The translations under genes and the position numbers were made by a program. Shown piece after piece: positions 1-7,707 of a stretch of DNA of 64,000 nt (within the stretch, counting starts at the first letter, position 1; each line of letters starts with the position of its first letter). The stretch covers positions 4,732,001-4,796,000 of the forward strand of contig NZ_JAMZEC010000001.1 of NCBI RefSeq assembly GCF_024172185.1, written 5' to 3'. Source of the DNA: Nonomuraea roseoviolacea subsp. carminata. GTDB taxonomy: Bacteria; Actinomycetota; Actinomycetes; Streptosporangiales; Streptosporangiaceae. The notes beneath the pieces were generated by a model. The model worked only from the letters and a program-made list of their open reading frames with translations, was not told where the DNA came from and did no database searches.

Positions 1-90
1 GCGTAGACGGTGAGACAGGACCCGAAGGGGACGTAGAGGGTGAGACGGGGCCCGAGGGGGATGTGGAGGGTGAGACGGGACCCGGCTGGG
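1..90. repeat. 30-bp tandem repeat coding for a decapeptide
   Basis: Three consecutive 30-bp units inside the kinase gene, differing at a few bases. On the minus strand each codes for the ten residues [10 protein letters not shown], so copy number can change without a frameshift. The array continues past the window edge. It probably forms an extended spacer. Confidence 0.85.
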
Positions 91-1114
91 CGACAGACGT
101 CGAGACGGACTTCTTCGATGGGGAACTCGGCGTCGCCAGGGTGTCGGCCGGCGGAGGGGTGGCGAAGGTCGCGGTGATGTCGGGCTCGTCCACCACGTTC
201 TGCGGCGCCTGCCACTCGCTCATCAGCTCGGTGGCCACCAACGTCGGCGGATCCGCGGCCGGAGCCGTGGCCGCCGCCCCCGCGCCGGGGAGCCCGCCGC
301 CGACCAGGGCGATCACGAGTTCCTGCGCCGAGGGCCGCTGGGTGGGGTCCATCGAGGTCGCCCGCCGTACGAGATCGTTGAGCGGGGCGGGAAGCGTGCC
401 CAGCTCCGGGGCCGAGTGCAGCACCCGCGAGGCCAGCGTGATGACGTCACCCCGGCCGAACGGATGGCGCCCGTTGCCCGCGTAGGCGACCAGGCAGCCC
501 CAGGCGAAGATGTCCACGGCCGGGGTGATCGTCTCGCCGCGTACCTGCTCGGGAGCCCACCAGCCCGGACTGCCGAGCAGCTCGCCGGACAACGTGAACC
601 CGGTCTCCCGGTCCAGCGCCCGCGCGATGCCGAAGTCGATCACGCGCGGCCCGGACAGGGAGAGGATGACGTTGGCCGGCTTGAGGTCGCGATGGACCAG
701 CCCCGCCACGTGGATGGCGGCCAGCGCCGCCGCGACGCCGAGCGCCACGCCGTGCAGCGGGCCGGGGTCGAGCGCGCCGTACTGGGAGATCTGGGCCGAC
801 AGGGGGGTGCCCGCGATGTACTCGGTCACCATGTACGGCCGGCCGTCGCCGGTGTTGCCGTTGTCGAGGACCTGGGCGGTGCAGAACGAGGCCACCCTGC
901 GCGCGTTCTCCACCTCGGCGTGGAAGCGGACCGCGAACCCCTCCTGGTTGGCGAACTCCGCCTTCACCACCTTGACCGCCACGAACCGCCCCGTGGGAGC
1001 GCGGGCCAGGAACACGGTGCCCATGCCGCCCTCGCCGAGGCGGCCGAGTAACCGGTACGGCCCGATCTCCCGCAGATCCGTCGGGCGAAGGGGTGCGGCG
1101 CCCGTTGGCTCCAT
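1..1114 (-). CDS. Ser/Thr protein kinase, C-terminus cut by window edge
   Basis: Hanks-type kinase read on the minus strand; its start is inside the window and its C-terminus runs off the left edge. Visible motifs in order: glycine-rich loop [11 protein letters not shown], the VAIK-like lysine in FVAVKVVK, catalytic [14 protein letters not shown] and the APEQ activation-segment motif. After the kinase domain come a Pro/Ala/Thr-rich linker and then a decapeptide repeat [10 protein letters not shown] that continues to the edge. I chose ATG 1114 because GGAAGGGA precedes it; ATG 1171 is an in-frame alternative. It is divergent from rsmA, about 90 bp away. A membrane segment or sensor domain may lie outside the window, so the signal sensed cannot be stated. 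Confidence 0.9.
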   Translation of the reverse strand, partial: MEPTGAAPLRPTDLREIGPYRLLGRLGEGGMGTVFLARAPTGRFVAVKVVKAEFANQEGFAVRFHAEVENARRVASFCTAQVLDNGNTGDGRPYMVTEYIAGTPLSAQISQYGALDPGPLHGVALGVAAALAAIHVAGLVHRDLKPANVILSLSGPRVIDFGIARALDRETGFTLSGELLGSPGWWAPEQVRGETITPAVDIFAWGCLVAYAGNGRHPFGRGDVITLASRVLHSAPELGTLPAPLNDLVRRATSMDPTQRPSAQELVIALVGGGLPGAGAAATAPAADPPTLVATELMSEWQAPQNVVDEPDITATFATPPPADTLATPSSPSKKSVSTSVAQPGPVSPSTSPSGPVSPSTSPSGPVSPST

Positions 1115-1202
1115 CAGGGACGTCCCTTCCTGTTCCACGCCATCCTCCCCTGTGGTCCCCCCGTACGCCATCGCACGTTCTTCGATGCGGGAGACTGGTT
1201 GG

Positions 1203-2069
1203 ATGATGAGGCTGCTGGGCCCAACAGAAATACGTATTTTGGCGGACAAGCTAGATCTTCGTCCCACGAAGAGGCTGGGACAGAACTTCGTCATCGACGG
1301 GGGTACCGTCCGGCGCATCGTACGGGCAGCGGACCTGTCGCCGGAAGACGTGGTGATCGAAGTGGGGCCCGGCCTCGGATCGCTCACCCTGGCGTTGCTG
1401 CCGTCGGCGCGGCACGTGGTGGCCGTCGAGATCGATCCCGTGCTGGCGACCCAGTTGCCGCTCACGGTGGAGGAGCGCGGCCTCGGCGACAAGCTGACCG
1501 TGGTGGCGGCCGACGCCATGCGCGTCTCCCTCGCCGACCTGGGCGGCCACACGCCCACGGCGCTGGTGGCCAACCTGCCGTACAACGTGGCGGTGCCGGT
1601 GGTGCTGCACCTGCTGGAGGCGTTGCCGTCGCTGGAGAAGGGCCTGGTCATGGTCCAGTCCGAGGTGGCCGACCGGCTCGCGGCGGGGCCGGGCTCCAAG
1701 GTGTACGGGGTGCCGTCGGTGAAGGCGGCCTGGTACGCGGACGTCCGCCGGGCGGGACCGGTGGGGCGCACGGTCTTCTGGCCGGTGCCCAACGTGGACT
1801 CGGGCCTGGTCTCGCTGGTCCGCCGCGACCCGCCGGCGACGAAGGCGACGCGGAAGGAGGTGTTCGCGGTGATCGACGCCGCGTTCGCCCAGCGCCGCAA
1901 GACCCTGCGCGCGGCACTGTCGTCCTGGGCCGGCGGCCCACCGGCGGCGGAGGAGGCCCTGCGGGGGGCGGGCGTGGACCCGTCGGCCCGCGGCGAGCAA
2001 CTGGACATCCACGCCTTCGCCCGCATAGCGGAACACAAGCCCCAGCCGTCAGCGTCTCCCGACCGGTGA
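1203..2069 (+). CDS. rsmA: 16S rRNA dimethyladenosine transferase RsmA (KsgA)
   Basis: SAM-dependent enzyme that dimethylates the two adjacent adenosines near the 3' end of 16S rRNA late in 30S assembly. The 288-residue product is of usual length. It shows the N-terminal KRLGQNF motif, SAM-binding motif [10 protein letters not shown], the catalytic motif NLPYNV at about residue 124 (the N6-adenine methylase NLPY signature) and a C-terminal QRRKTLR helix region. ATG 1203 is chosen because GGGAG lies 9 nt upstream; a second ATG follows directly at 1206. In many actinobacteria ispE comes next; here about 4 kb of other genes intervene. The stop codon lies in the first units of a heptamer repeat. 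Confidence 0.96.
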   Translation: MMRLLGPTEIRILADKLDLRPTKRLGQNFVIDGGTVRRIVRAADLSPEDVVIEVGPGLGSLTLALLPSARHVVAVEIDPVLATQLPLTVEERGLGDKLTVVAADAMRVSLADLGGHTPTALVANLPYNVAVPVVLHLLEALPSLEKGLVMVQSEVADRLAAGPGSKVYGVPSVKAAWYADVRRAGPVGRTVFWPVPNVDSGLVSLVRRDPPATKATRKEVFAVIDAAFAQRRKTLRAALSSWAGGPPAAEEALRGAGVDPSARGEQLDIHAFARIAEHKPQPSASPDR

Positions 2070-2142
2070 CCGGTGACCGGTGACCGGTGACCGGTGACCG
2101 GTGACTGGTGGCCGGTGACTGGTGACTGGTGACTGGTGACCG
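2061..2142. repeat. 7-bp tandem repeat covering the rsmA stop codon
   Basis: About twelve units of a heptamer (GACCGGT, with GACTGGT variants downstream). The first units code for the last RsmA residues and the stop codon TGA at 2067-2069 lies within the second unit. Because 7 is not a multiple of 3, expansion or contraction upstream of the stop would change the C-terminus, while changes downstream are silent. Spacers are absent, so this is not a CRISPR array. Confidence 0.9.
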
Positions 2143-2559
2143 TCGCGGGGCCGAGGCGAGCGGTGCCAACCCCTCACCCCCGAGCCCCCAACGACTCCCC
2201 CCACCGACCGCCCACCCAACACCGCACCCCGACGCTCACCGCACCCCGTCGCACACAAGACCCCTGCGCATACCGGTCTCTTGTCGACTGCCGGGGCCCC
2301 AGCTGCTGCCCGGTGACTGCCGAGACCCTGCACCTACAGGGACCTTGGGCTATCTGAACCTCGGGCCTTCCTGAAACCTGGCATGGCCCGAGGCCCGCCC
2401 GCGACACTCGGTGCCGGCCCGCCCAACAACACCGAGGCGCTTTTCCACAGACGTGCCTCGGCTCCGCCACCTATCCCCAGAACCCCGCTCGGCTCCCCGC
2501 CCGCACCGACGCCCAGACGATCCTGGGGCCTCCATCCTTCACCCGCACCGGAGGCCCCC
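2143..2559. other. Gene-free leader region with nested hairpins
   Basis: No convincing gene between the heptamer array and the NlpC/P60 start. One stretch can fold: GGTCTC at 2275-2280 pairs with GAGACC at 2322-2327, enclosing CCGGG (2291-2295) with CCCGG (2309-2313), and CCCTG/CAGGG follows at 2326-2341. It could be a structured 5' leader of the hydrolase gene. I could not match it to the ydaO (c-di-AMP) riboswitch that often precedes such genes in actinobacteria. Confidence 0.3.
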
Positions 2560-4050
2560 ATGTCCCCCCGCCCCGTCCACGCCCTGTCCCCGCTCTGCCG
2601 CACCTCAGTGGCGATCAGCGGCGGCCTGCTCGCCGGCCTCACCGCCCTGCCAGCCCCGGCCTCCGCCACCCCCACGACCCAGCCGTGCTTCGGCACGGTC
2701 ACACTCTCCAAGACGTACGCAGGGCTCCTGAACAACCGGCACCTGACCCACCTGGACACCCTGTCCAGCAGACCCCGCCACCTCAAGAGCACCGCCCGGC
2801 AGATCCTCTTCGCAGCCCGCCCAGGCGGCCTCGCCAAGGGAGAGGTACGCCTAGTGGTGACTCTCCCTCCTCAGGCGTGCAAGGGAAGCCCACCTCTGAC
2901 GGCGGCCCTCGATCGAGCAGGCATCACCACCACCCCGAGGACGCCCCTCCCTCCCGCATGGTGGCCACTGTGGCCCTACCAGGCCACGCCCCAAACGGCC
3001 CTCTGGAGGACACACCCGCTGTGGCAGATCCTCCACAAAGACGCATCCGACCACCGCAACGCACCGCAAGACCCCGAAGACCTCACACACCAGCTCTCGG
3101 CCCTCCTCATACCCCCGACCTACGGCCAGCCCTTCCGAGAGCCGCAGCCCACCCAAGAGACTTTGAGCACCGGCCTGCCGAGCACCTCGACAAGCCAAGA
3201 CCCGCACAGCTATGCACCCCCGCCTCACAGGCCGCCCGCAAACCCCCAAAAGGCGACACCCGACCACGAGGCCACCCAGGACCAAGACGCCACCCCGGAT
3301 CAGGGCGCCACCCCCTATGAGGGCTCCACTCCCTACGAGGTCGCCATCGAAGGCCAGGGCGCCATCCCAGGCCAGACCGTCAAACCGGACCAGGCGGTCA
3401 CACCCGACGAGGAAGCCACCCGCGACCAGGGATCCAAGTCAGAGCGCAAGGCCAAGTCGGAGCACAAGGGCAAGTCGGAGTGCAAGGCCAAGCCCGAGCG
3501 CAGAACGACGTCAGACCGCAAAACGACGTCAGAGCGCGGAGACGAAGCACGCTGCGGAGGCAAAACAGCCCGTGAAGACGCATCGGACCCCGAAGGCGAG
3601 TCAGGCCGCGAAGGCGAGTCAGGCCGCGAAGCGACCCGCACCAGCGGCGAAATCGCCGTAGCAGCAGCCCTCAACCAGCTCGGCACCCCCTTCTCCTGGG
3701 GCGGCGGCTCCTCCACAGGCCCGACCAGAGGCGTCGGCCGGGGCGCCGGCACCACAGGCTTCGACTGCAGCGGTCTCACTCTGTACGCCTGGTCCAAGGC
3801 AGGCGTGAAGCTGGGCCACTACACCGGCTCCCAATTCCGCCAGGGCCGCAGCGTGCCGGTGACCGCCCTGCGCAAGGGCGACCTCGTCTTCTTCGGCGGA
3901 GGCACAGGTGACCCCACCCACGTTGGCCTCTACCTCGGCGACGGCATCATGATCCACGCCCCCAAGACAGGAGACGTGGTACGCAAGACCAGCTTCCTCG
4001 ACTCACCCCACTACCGCCCCCGCTACCGAGGCGCCGTCCGCCCAGGCTGA
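2560..4050 (+). CDS. Secreted NlpC/P60 peptidoglycan hydrolase
   Basis: Probable secreted cysteine peptidase that cuts peptidoglycan stem peptides. ATG 2560 has GGAGG 5 nt upstream and begins a clear signal peptide ending near PAPASA; longer in-frame starts upstream lack this. Residues about 37-230 are unrecognised. Residues about 230-360 are low-complexity, first repeats built on ATPDQ/ATPYE, then KSERKAKSEHK-type Lys/Glu-rich repeats. The C-terminal ~130 residues are the NlpC/P60 domain, with Cys403 in FDCSGL, His454 in THVGLYLG and His466 in MIHAPK as the expected catalytic set. The charged spacer may bind or span the wall. Base composition is a little less GC-rich than the neighbours. Confidence 0.88.
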   Translation: MSPRPVHALSPLCRTSVAISGGLLAGLTALPAPASATPTTQPCFGTVTLSKTYAGLLNNRHLTHLDTLSSRPRHLKSTARQILFAARPGGLAKGEVRLVVTLPPQACKGSPPLTAALDRAGITTTPRTPLPPAWWPLWPYQATPQTALWRTHPLWQILHKDASDHRNAPQDPEDLTHQLSALLIPPTYGQPFREPQPTQETLSTGLPSTSTSQDPHSYAPPPHRPPANPQKATPDHEATQDQDATPDQGATPYEGSTPYEVAIEGQGAIPGQTVKPDQAVTPDEEATRDQGSKSERKAKSEHKGKSECKAKPERRTTSDRKTTSERGDEARCGGKTAREDASDPEGESGREGESGREATRTSGEIAVAAALNQLGTPFSWGGGSSTGPTRGVGRGAGTTGFDCSGLTLYAWSKAGVKLGHYTGSQFRQGRSVPVTALRKGDLVFFGGGTGDPTHVGLYLGDGIMIHAPKTGDVVRKTSFLDSPHYRPRYRGAVRPG

Positions 4051-4427
4051 CTCTGGCCCGAAAGGCACGCAGGGGACCACCACAACACAAGACCCCACAA
4101 GCAAGGTCCTCGCAACGCGGGCGCTACGCGCCTGTCGGCTCGGGCAGCCTCCCGGGGGGAACCAAGCTTCCCTGAACCCCCTTGCCGGTGGCCTCCGGCC
4201 CCCCGACGGTGAGGCGCTTCCACATGATCAATCGGTGACCATGGAAACGCATCGCCGAAAGAAGGGAAACCATCCCACGAACAACATCTCGCGCCAATCA
4301 GCCCCCAAACGCCGCCCCTGCTGCCCGGCGAATGCTGCTGCTCCGGCAAAACCAGCCGGCGCCGGGCGCAGGCCGCGATAATCGGCGCGTGCCCTTGCTT
4401 GTTCAGCCATCGCTACCCGCCGGCAGC
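4051..4427. other. Gene-free spacer, nothing recognised
   Basis: No supported gene, RNA or repeat array. Candidate earlier starts for the next gene (4332 ATG, 4389 GTG) fall in this stretch, so its last part could be coding. Confidence 0.4.
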
Positions 4428-4961
4428 ATGGCGGTGCTCGCACAGCCCTCGTTCTCAGCCGACGGCATCCTGGTACGGCCGTGGCGGCGATCAGACCAGT
4501 CTGCCGTGCTGGCTGCCTATGACGATCCCGCCATCCAACGCTGGCACTGCCGGACCATGACCGACCAGGAGGCGCGGGATTGGATCGCCTCCTGGCCAGG
4601 GCGTTGGCGTGCGGAGACAGGCGCGGGATGGGCCGTGGTCGACGCGGGAGAGGTCGTCGGCCAGGTGAGCCTGCGCCGGCTCGACTTCCGGGATGGGACC
4701 GCCGAAGTGTCGTACTGGATTCTACCGGAGGCACGTGGCCGTCGTATCGCTCGGCGAGCTCTGTCCGCTCTGACCACATGGTCCTTCGAAACCCTGGGGC
4801 TCCACCGCATGGAGCTGAACCATTCGACGGACAACATGGCGTCGTGCCGGGTGGCGCAGGCGGCGGGGTTCGCCGTGGAGGGCATCAAGCGTCGCGAGGC
4901 TCTCCACGCCGACGGGTGGCATGACATGCACATGCACGCCCGCCTCGACACTGACGGCTAA
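4428..4961 (+). CDS. GNAT-family N-acetyltransferase
   Basis: Acetyl-CoA-dependent transferase of the RimJ/RimL-like branch. It begins with the typical ILVRPWRRSD strand, has the acetyl-CoA loop in EARGRRIARRALSAL, and the C-terminal ELNHSTDNMASCRVAQAAGF motif in which the Asn-x-x-Ser stretch is characteristic. Length of 177 residues is normal. The substrate is unknown; such proteins acetylate protein N-termini or small molecules. The start is uncertain: no start has a good ribosome-binding site, and 4332 or 4389 are in frame. The stop codon lies in the first unit of a 33-bp repeat shared with the convergent arginase-family gene. Confidence 0.82.
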   Translation: MAVLAQPSFSADGILVRPWRRSDQSAVLAAYDDPAIQRWHCRTMTDQEARDWIASWPGRWRAETGAGWAVVDAGEVVGQVSLRRLDFRDGTAEVSYWILPEARGRRIARRALSALTTWSFETLGLHRMELNHSTDNMASCRVAQAAGFAVEGIKRREALHADGWHDMHMHARLDTDG

Positions 4962-5046
4962 GCGTCACATCCTTGAGCGGCCGCTGACGGCTAAGCGTCA
5001 CGTCCCTGAGCGGCTGCTGACGGCTAAGCGTCACGTCCTTGGCGGG
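4951..5046. repeat. 33-bp tandem repeat holding the stops of two convergent genes
   Basis: Almost three copies (4951, 4984, 5017) of a 33-bp unit beginning CTGACGGCTAAGCGTCAC. Each unit has TAA on the plus strand and TAG on the minus strand. The first copy supplies the GNAT stop and the third supplies the stop of the arginase-family gene. It looks like duplication of the original convergent gene ends. Confidence 0.88.
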
Positions 5047-6019
5047 CGCAAGCCTCCACCAGCGCCTTGACCAGGGGCTCCAGGAGAGCCTGGTCCTCGG
5101 GGCGGGAAGGTTCGTACTCGGTGATGCCGAGCCCGACCACCTCGAAGCGGTCCGCCGTCGCCTGGACCATGGCGAGGAGCTGGTCCGGCTGGAGCCCGCC
5201 GGAGGCCGGGGAGCCGACGCTGGTGAAGGTCCCCGGGTCGAGCACGTCCAGGTCGATGTGGATGTACACGGCCGGGCCCGCTGCCTGGCCGTCGTGGTCG
5301 GGGAGCGCCGTGTCGTGGGTGGGAGACGGGGAGTCGTGGGTGGAGGACGGGGAGTCGTGGGTGGAGGACGGGGAGTCGTGGGTGGGAGACGGGGAGTCGT
5401 GGGTGGAGGACGGGGAGTCGTGGGTGGGAGACGGGGAGATGTGGGCGGGCGGGAGTGCGGACGCGATCGCCTCCGTCAGGGCGGCCGGGTCCGGGCCGGT
5501 GACCCGCCCGATGCCCGTGGCCTCGATGAACGCGGTCTCGCCCGGGTCCAGGTCGCGGACGGCGGCGAGCACGATCCGGCGCGGGTCCAGCGGGTCGTCC
5601 GCCACCAGCCCGGCGGGGCCGTCGCCCGTCAGCGCGCGCAGGACCATGCCGTGGAAGGCGCCCGACGGCGACGTGGCCGGTGTGTTGAGGTCTCCGTGCG
5701 CGTCGAACCAGACGACCACCAGCCGGTCGCCGTGACGCCGCATCGCCTCCGCCACGGGCTCCAGCTCGACCCCGCAGTCGCCTCCCGCCGTGACCACGAA
5801 GCCTCCGGCCGCCGACACCGCCGACCGTACCCGCGCCGCCGTCTCCGGCAGGTCGTCGTCATCGACCTCCACGCGTACGCGGTGAGCGGCGGGCACCATG
5901 TCAGCCAGCAGCTTCGCGCCCTCCCGGAGCCGCTCGGCCGTGGGCGCGCCGGAGCCGCGCCACTGCGGGACCTCCACAACCGTCACATCAGCCTTCGCCG
6001 CGATCGTCCGCGCCACCAT
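5024..6019 (-). CDS. Arginase/agmatinase-family protein with repeat insertion
   Basis: Ureohydrolase fold; family members hydrolyse guanidino compounds using two Mn ions. The metal motifs DAHGD and the DLDVLDP form of SxDxDxxDP are intact. The first motif reads GGDCG instead of GGDHS, so one usual His ligand is a Cys; activity or substrate may differ. Between the domain core and the last strand there is an insertion of about six THDSPSS/THDSPSP heptapeptides, encoded by a 21-bp tandem repeat at 5312-5455. ATG 6019 is chosen because GGGGAGG precedes it closely and the family homology begins just after; a longer reading frame extends into a direct-repeat region. About 331 residues. Substrate unknown. 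Confidence 0.82.
   Translation of the reverse strand: MVARTIAAKADVTVVEVPQWRGSGAPTAERLREGAKLLADMVPAAHRVRVEVDDDDLPETAARVRSAVSAAGGFVVTAGGDCGVELEPVAEAMRRHGDRLVVVWFDAHGDLNTPATSPSGAFHGMVLRALTGDGPAGLVADDPLDPRRIVLAAVRDLDPGETAFIEATGIGRVTGPDPAALTEAIASALPPAHISPSPTHDSPSSTHDSPSPTHDSPSSTHDSPSSTHDSPSPTHDTALPDHDGQAAGPAVYIHIDLDVLDPGTFTSVGSPASGGLQPDQLLAMVQATADRFEVVGLGITEYEPSRPEDQALLEPLVKALVEACARQGRDA
5312..5455. repeat. 21-bp coding tandem repeat in the arginase-family gene
   Basis: Six near-perfect units of 21 bp plus a partial one, with two unit types that differ by GGAGGAC versus GGGAGAC. Being a multiple of 3, it adds heptapeptides THDSPS(S/P) to the protein in frame. Confidence 0.92.
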
Positions 6020-6373
6020 GCCTCCCCACCAGTCCACCGAGCACACCGAGCCGGTCAAGTCCGCCGACCCCACGTGTTCACCGAGTCCGTCGAGCGCACC
6101 GAGCCGGCCGAGTCCGGCGACCCACCGGGCACGCTGACGCCGAGCCGGCCAAGTCCGCCGACCCCACGTGTTCACCGAGTCCGTCGAGCGCACCGAGCCG
6201 GCCAAGTCCATCGACCCAGTCGGCAAAACCCCAGTTCAGCACATAACCGTACAATGGCGCACACTCCCGCGGGGATCTCCCGGTCACTTCCCGCAGAACC
6301 CGCGTGACCGGGCTACGCGCCCGTATACCATCGGGTGTCCTTCCCGGCAGGCGATGAGAGTGGCAGAAGATTC
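6020..6373. repeat. Gene-free region with a 65-bp direct repeat
   Basis: Spacer between the divergent arginase-family gene and ispE. A 65-bp sequence at 6051-6115 recurs at 6145-6209 with two mismatches (period 94 bp); a shorter piece of it precedes the first copy. The repeats are rich in GAGCCGGCCAAGTCC-like blocks. It may hold the promoters of both genes; I could not assign boxes. Confidence 0.75.
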
Positions 6374-7276
6374 ATGAGTTCGGTGACCGTACGGGTGCCC
6401 GCGAAGGTCAACGTCCAGTTGTCCGTGGGGCCGCTGCGCGAGGACGGCTATCACGACCTGGTCAACGTCTTCCACGCCGTGTCCGTCTTCGACGAGGTCG
6501 TCGCCAAGGAGTCCGAGTCCATCACCGTGTCGATGGCGGGCGACTGGGCCGAGCAGGTGCCGGTCGATGACGGCAACCTCGCCATCCAGGCCGCCCGCGC
6601 CCTCGCCAAGCACGCCGGACGCACCTACGGAGCCCAGCTCGTCATCCACAAGTCCATCCCGGTCGCCGGTGGCATGGCCGGGGGCAGCGCCGACGCGGCG
6701 GGCGCGCTGGTGGCGTGCAACGAGCTGTGGGGTCTCGGCCTGCCGCTGGAGGACCTCATGGAGATCGCCGCCGACCTGGGCAGCGACGTGCCGTTCTCCC
6801 TGCTGGGAGGGACGGCGGTCGGCACCGGGCGGGGCGAGCGGCTGAGCGATGTGCCGACGGGCGGGCAGTTCCACTGGGCGTTCGCCGTGGCCCGGGAGGG
6901 TCTGTCCACCGCCAAGGTGTACGCGGAGTGCGACCGGCTGCGTGAGGTGGCGGGTGTCGAGGTGCCGTGGCCCCAGCTGAGTGAGCCGCTGCTGGCGGCC
7001 CTGCGCACCGGCGACGCCGCGGCGCTGGGCGGACAGCTCGGCAACGACCTCCAGGCCGCGGCGCTCTCCCTGCGTCCCGACCTGAGCGACACGCTGGAGG
7101 CGGGCCGCCGGGCCGGCGCCCTGGGCGCCCTCGTGTCCGGCTCCGGCCCCACCTGTGCCTTCCTCGCCACCGACGCCGACCACGCCCAGCGCCTGGCCGA
7201 CACGCTGTCCCACCTGCCCACCTGCCGCACGGCCCTCGCCGCCCACGGCCCCGTCCCGGGCCCACGCCCCGCCTGA
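6374..7276 (+). CDS. ispE: 4-diphosphocytidyl-2-C-methyl-D-erythritol kinase IspE
   Basis: GHMP-family kinase that phosphorylates CDP-methylerythritol in the MEP isoprenoid pathway. The 300-residue protein has VPAKVNVQLSVG at the N-terminus, the ATP-binding glycine-rich motif PVAGGMAGGSADAAGA near residue 100 and the third GHMP motif GSGPTCAF near the C-terminus. ATG 6374 is chosen since AGAAGA precedes it and the family starts here; the longer frame from 6335 lacks homology. The stop codon is the start of a 75-bp tandem repeat. Confidence 0.95.
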   Translation: MSSVTVRVPAKVNVQLSVGPLREDGYHDLVNVFHAVSVFDEVVAKESESITVSMAGDWAEQVPVDDGNLAIQAARALAKHAGRTYGAQLVIHKSIPVAGGMAGGSADAAGALVACNELWGLGLPLEDLMEIAADLGSDVPFSLLGGTAVGTGRGERLSDVPTGGQFHWAFAVAREGLSTAKVYAECDRLREVAGVEVPWPQLSEPLLAALRTGDAAALGGQLGNDLQAAALSLRPDLSDTLEAGRRAGALGALVSGSGPTCAFLATDADHAQRLADTLSHLPTCRTALAAHGPVPGPRPA

Positions 7277-7510
7277 GGCCGCCCAGCATCTGAGGGCCGT
7301 CTCTCGTCCGGAGGCCGCCATGGCTCGGTTCGGGGTGCACGTCCCGCCTAAGGCCGCCCAGCATCTGAGGGCCGTCTCTCGTCCGGAGGCCGCCATGGCT
7401 CGGTTCGGGGTGCACGTCCCGCCTGAGGCCGCCTAGCATTTGAGGGTCGGCTGTCCTCCTGAGGCCGCCATGGCTCCGTTCCGGGTGCGCGCCCCGCTTG
7501 GGGCCGCCCT
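7268..7510. repeat. 75-bp tandem repeat starting at the ispE stop codon
   Basis: Three units with a period of 75 bp (starts 7268, 7343, 7418) and a partial fourth at 7493. The first two are nearly identical, the third has about a dozen changes. The ispE stop TGA (7274-7276) is in the first unit; the equivalent codon is TAA, TGA and TGG in later units. The remaining gene-free DNA to 7707 shows nothing else. Fragments of the array look open in several frames only because 75 is a multiple of 3. Confidence 0.9.
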
Positions 7511-7707
7511 CGTGTGAGGGCCGCTCCTCCTGAGACGGCCACGGCGCTTTCGCTGTCCCACGCCCCGCCTGACGCCGGGGGCGCACGGACGTACGGGCGT
7601 ACGGCGGGACCGGCCCCCCGAGCCACCGGCCCCGGAGCCACCGGCCCCCCGTCGCCACCGGCCCACGGGATCGCTACCCCCGTGAGGGCCGATACGCTGA
7701 TGGGGCC

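Noticed and set aside
2143-2559. c-di-AMP (ydaO) riboswitch before the NlpC/P60 gene
   Set aside because: Expected from family knowledge, but I could not find its conserved sequence blocks; only simple nested hairpins are visible.
4228-4779. Minus-strand open frame over the GNAT gene
   Set aside because: Arg/Pro-rich product without motifs; the plus-strand GNAT motifs are clear.
7268-7510. 75-bp array as a CRISPR array
   Set aside because: Units are contiguous, without unique spacers, and no cas genes are present.
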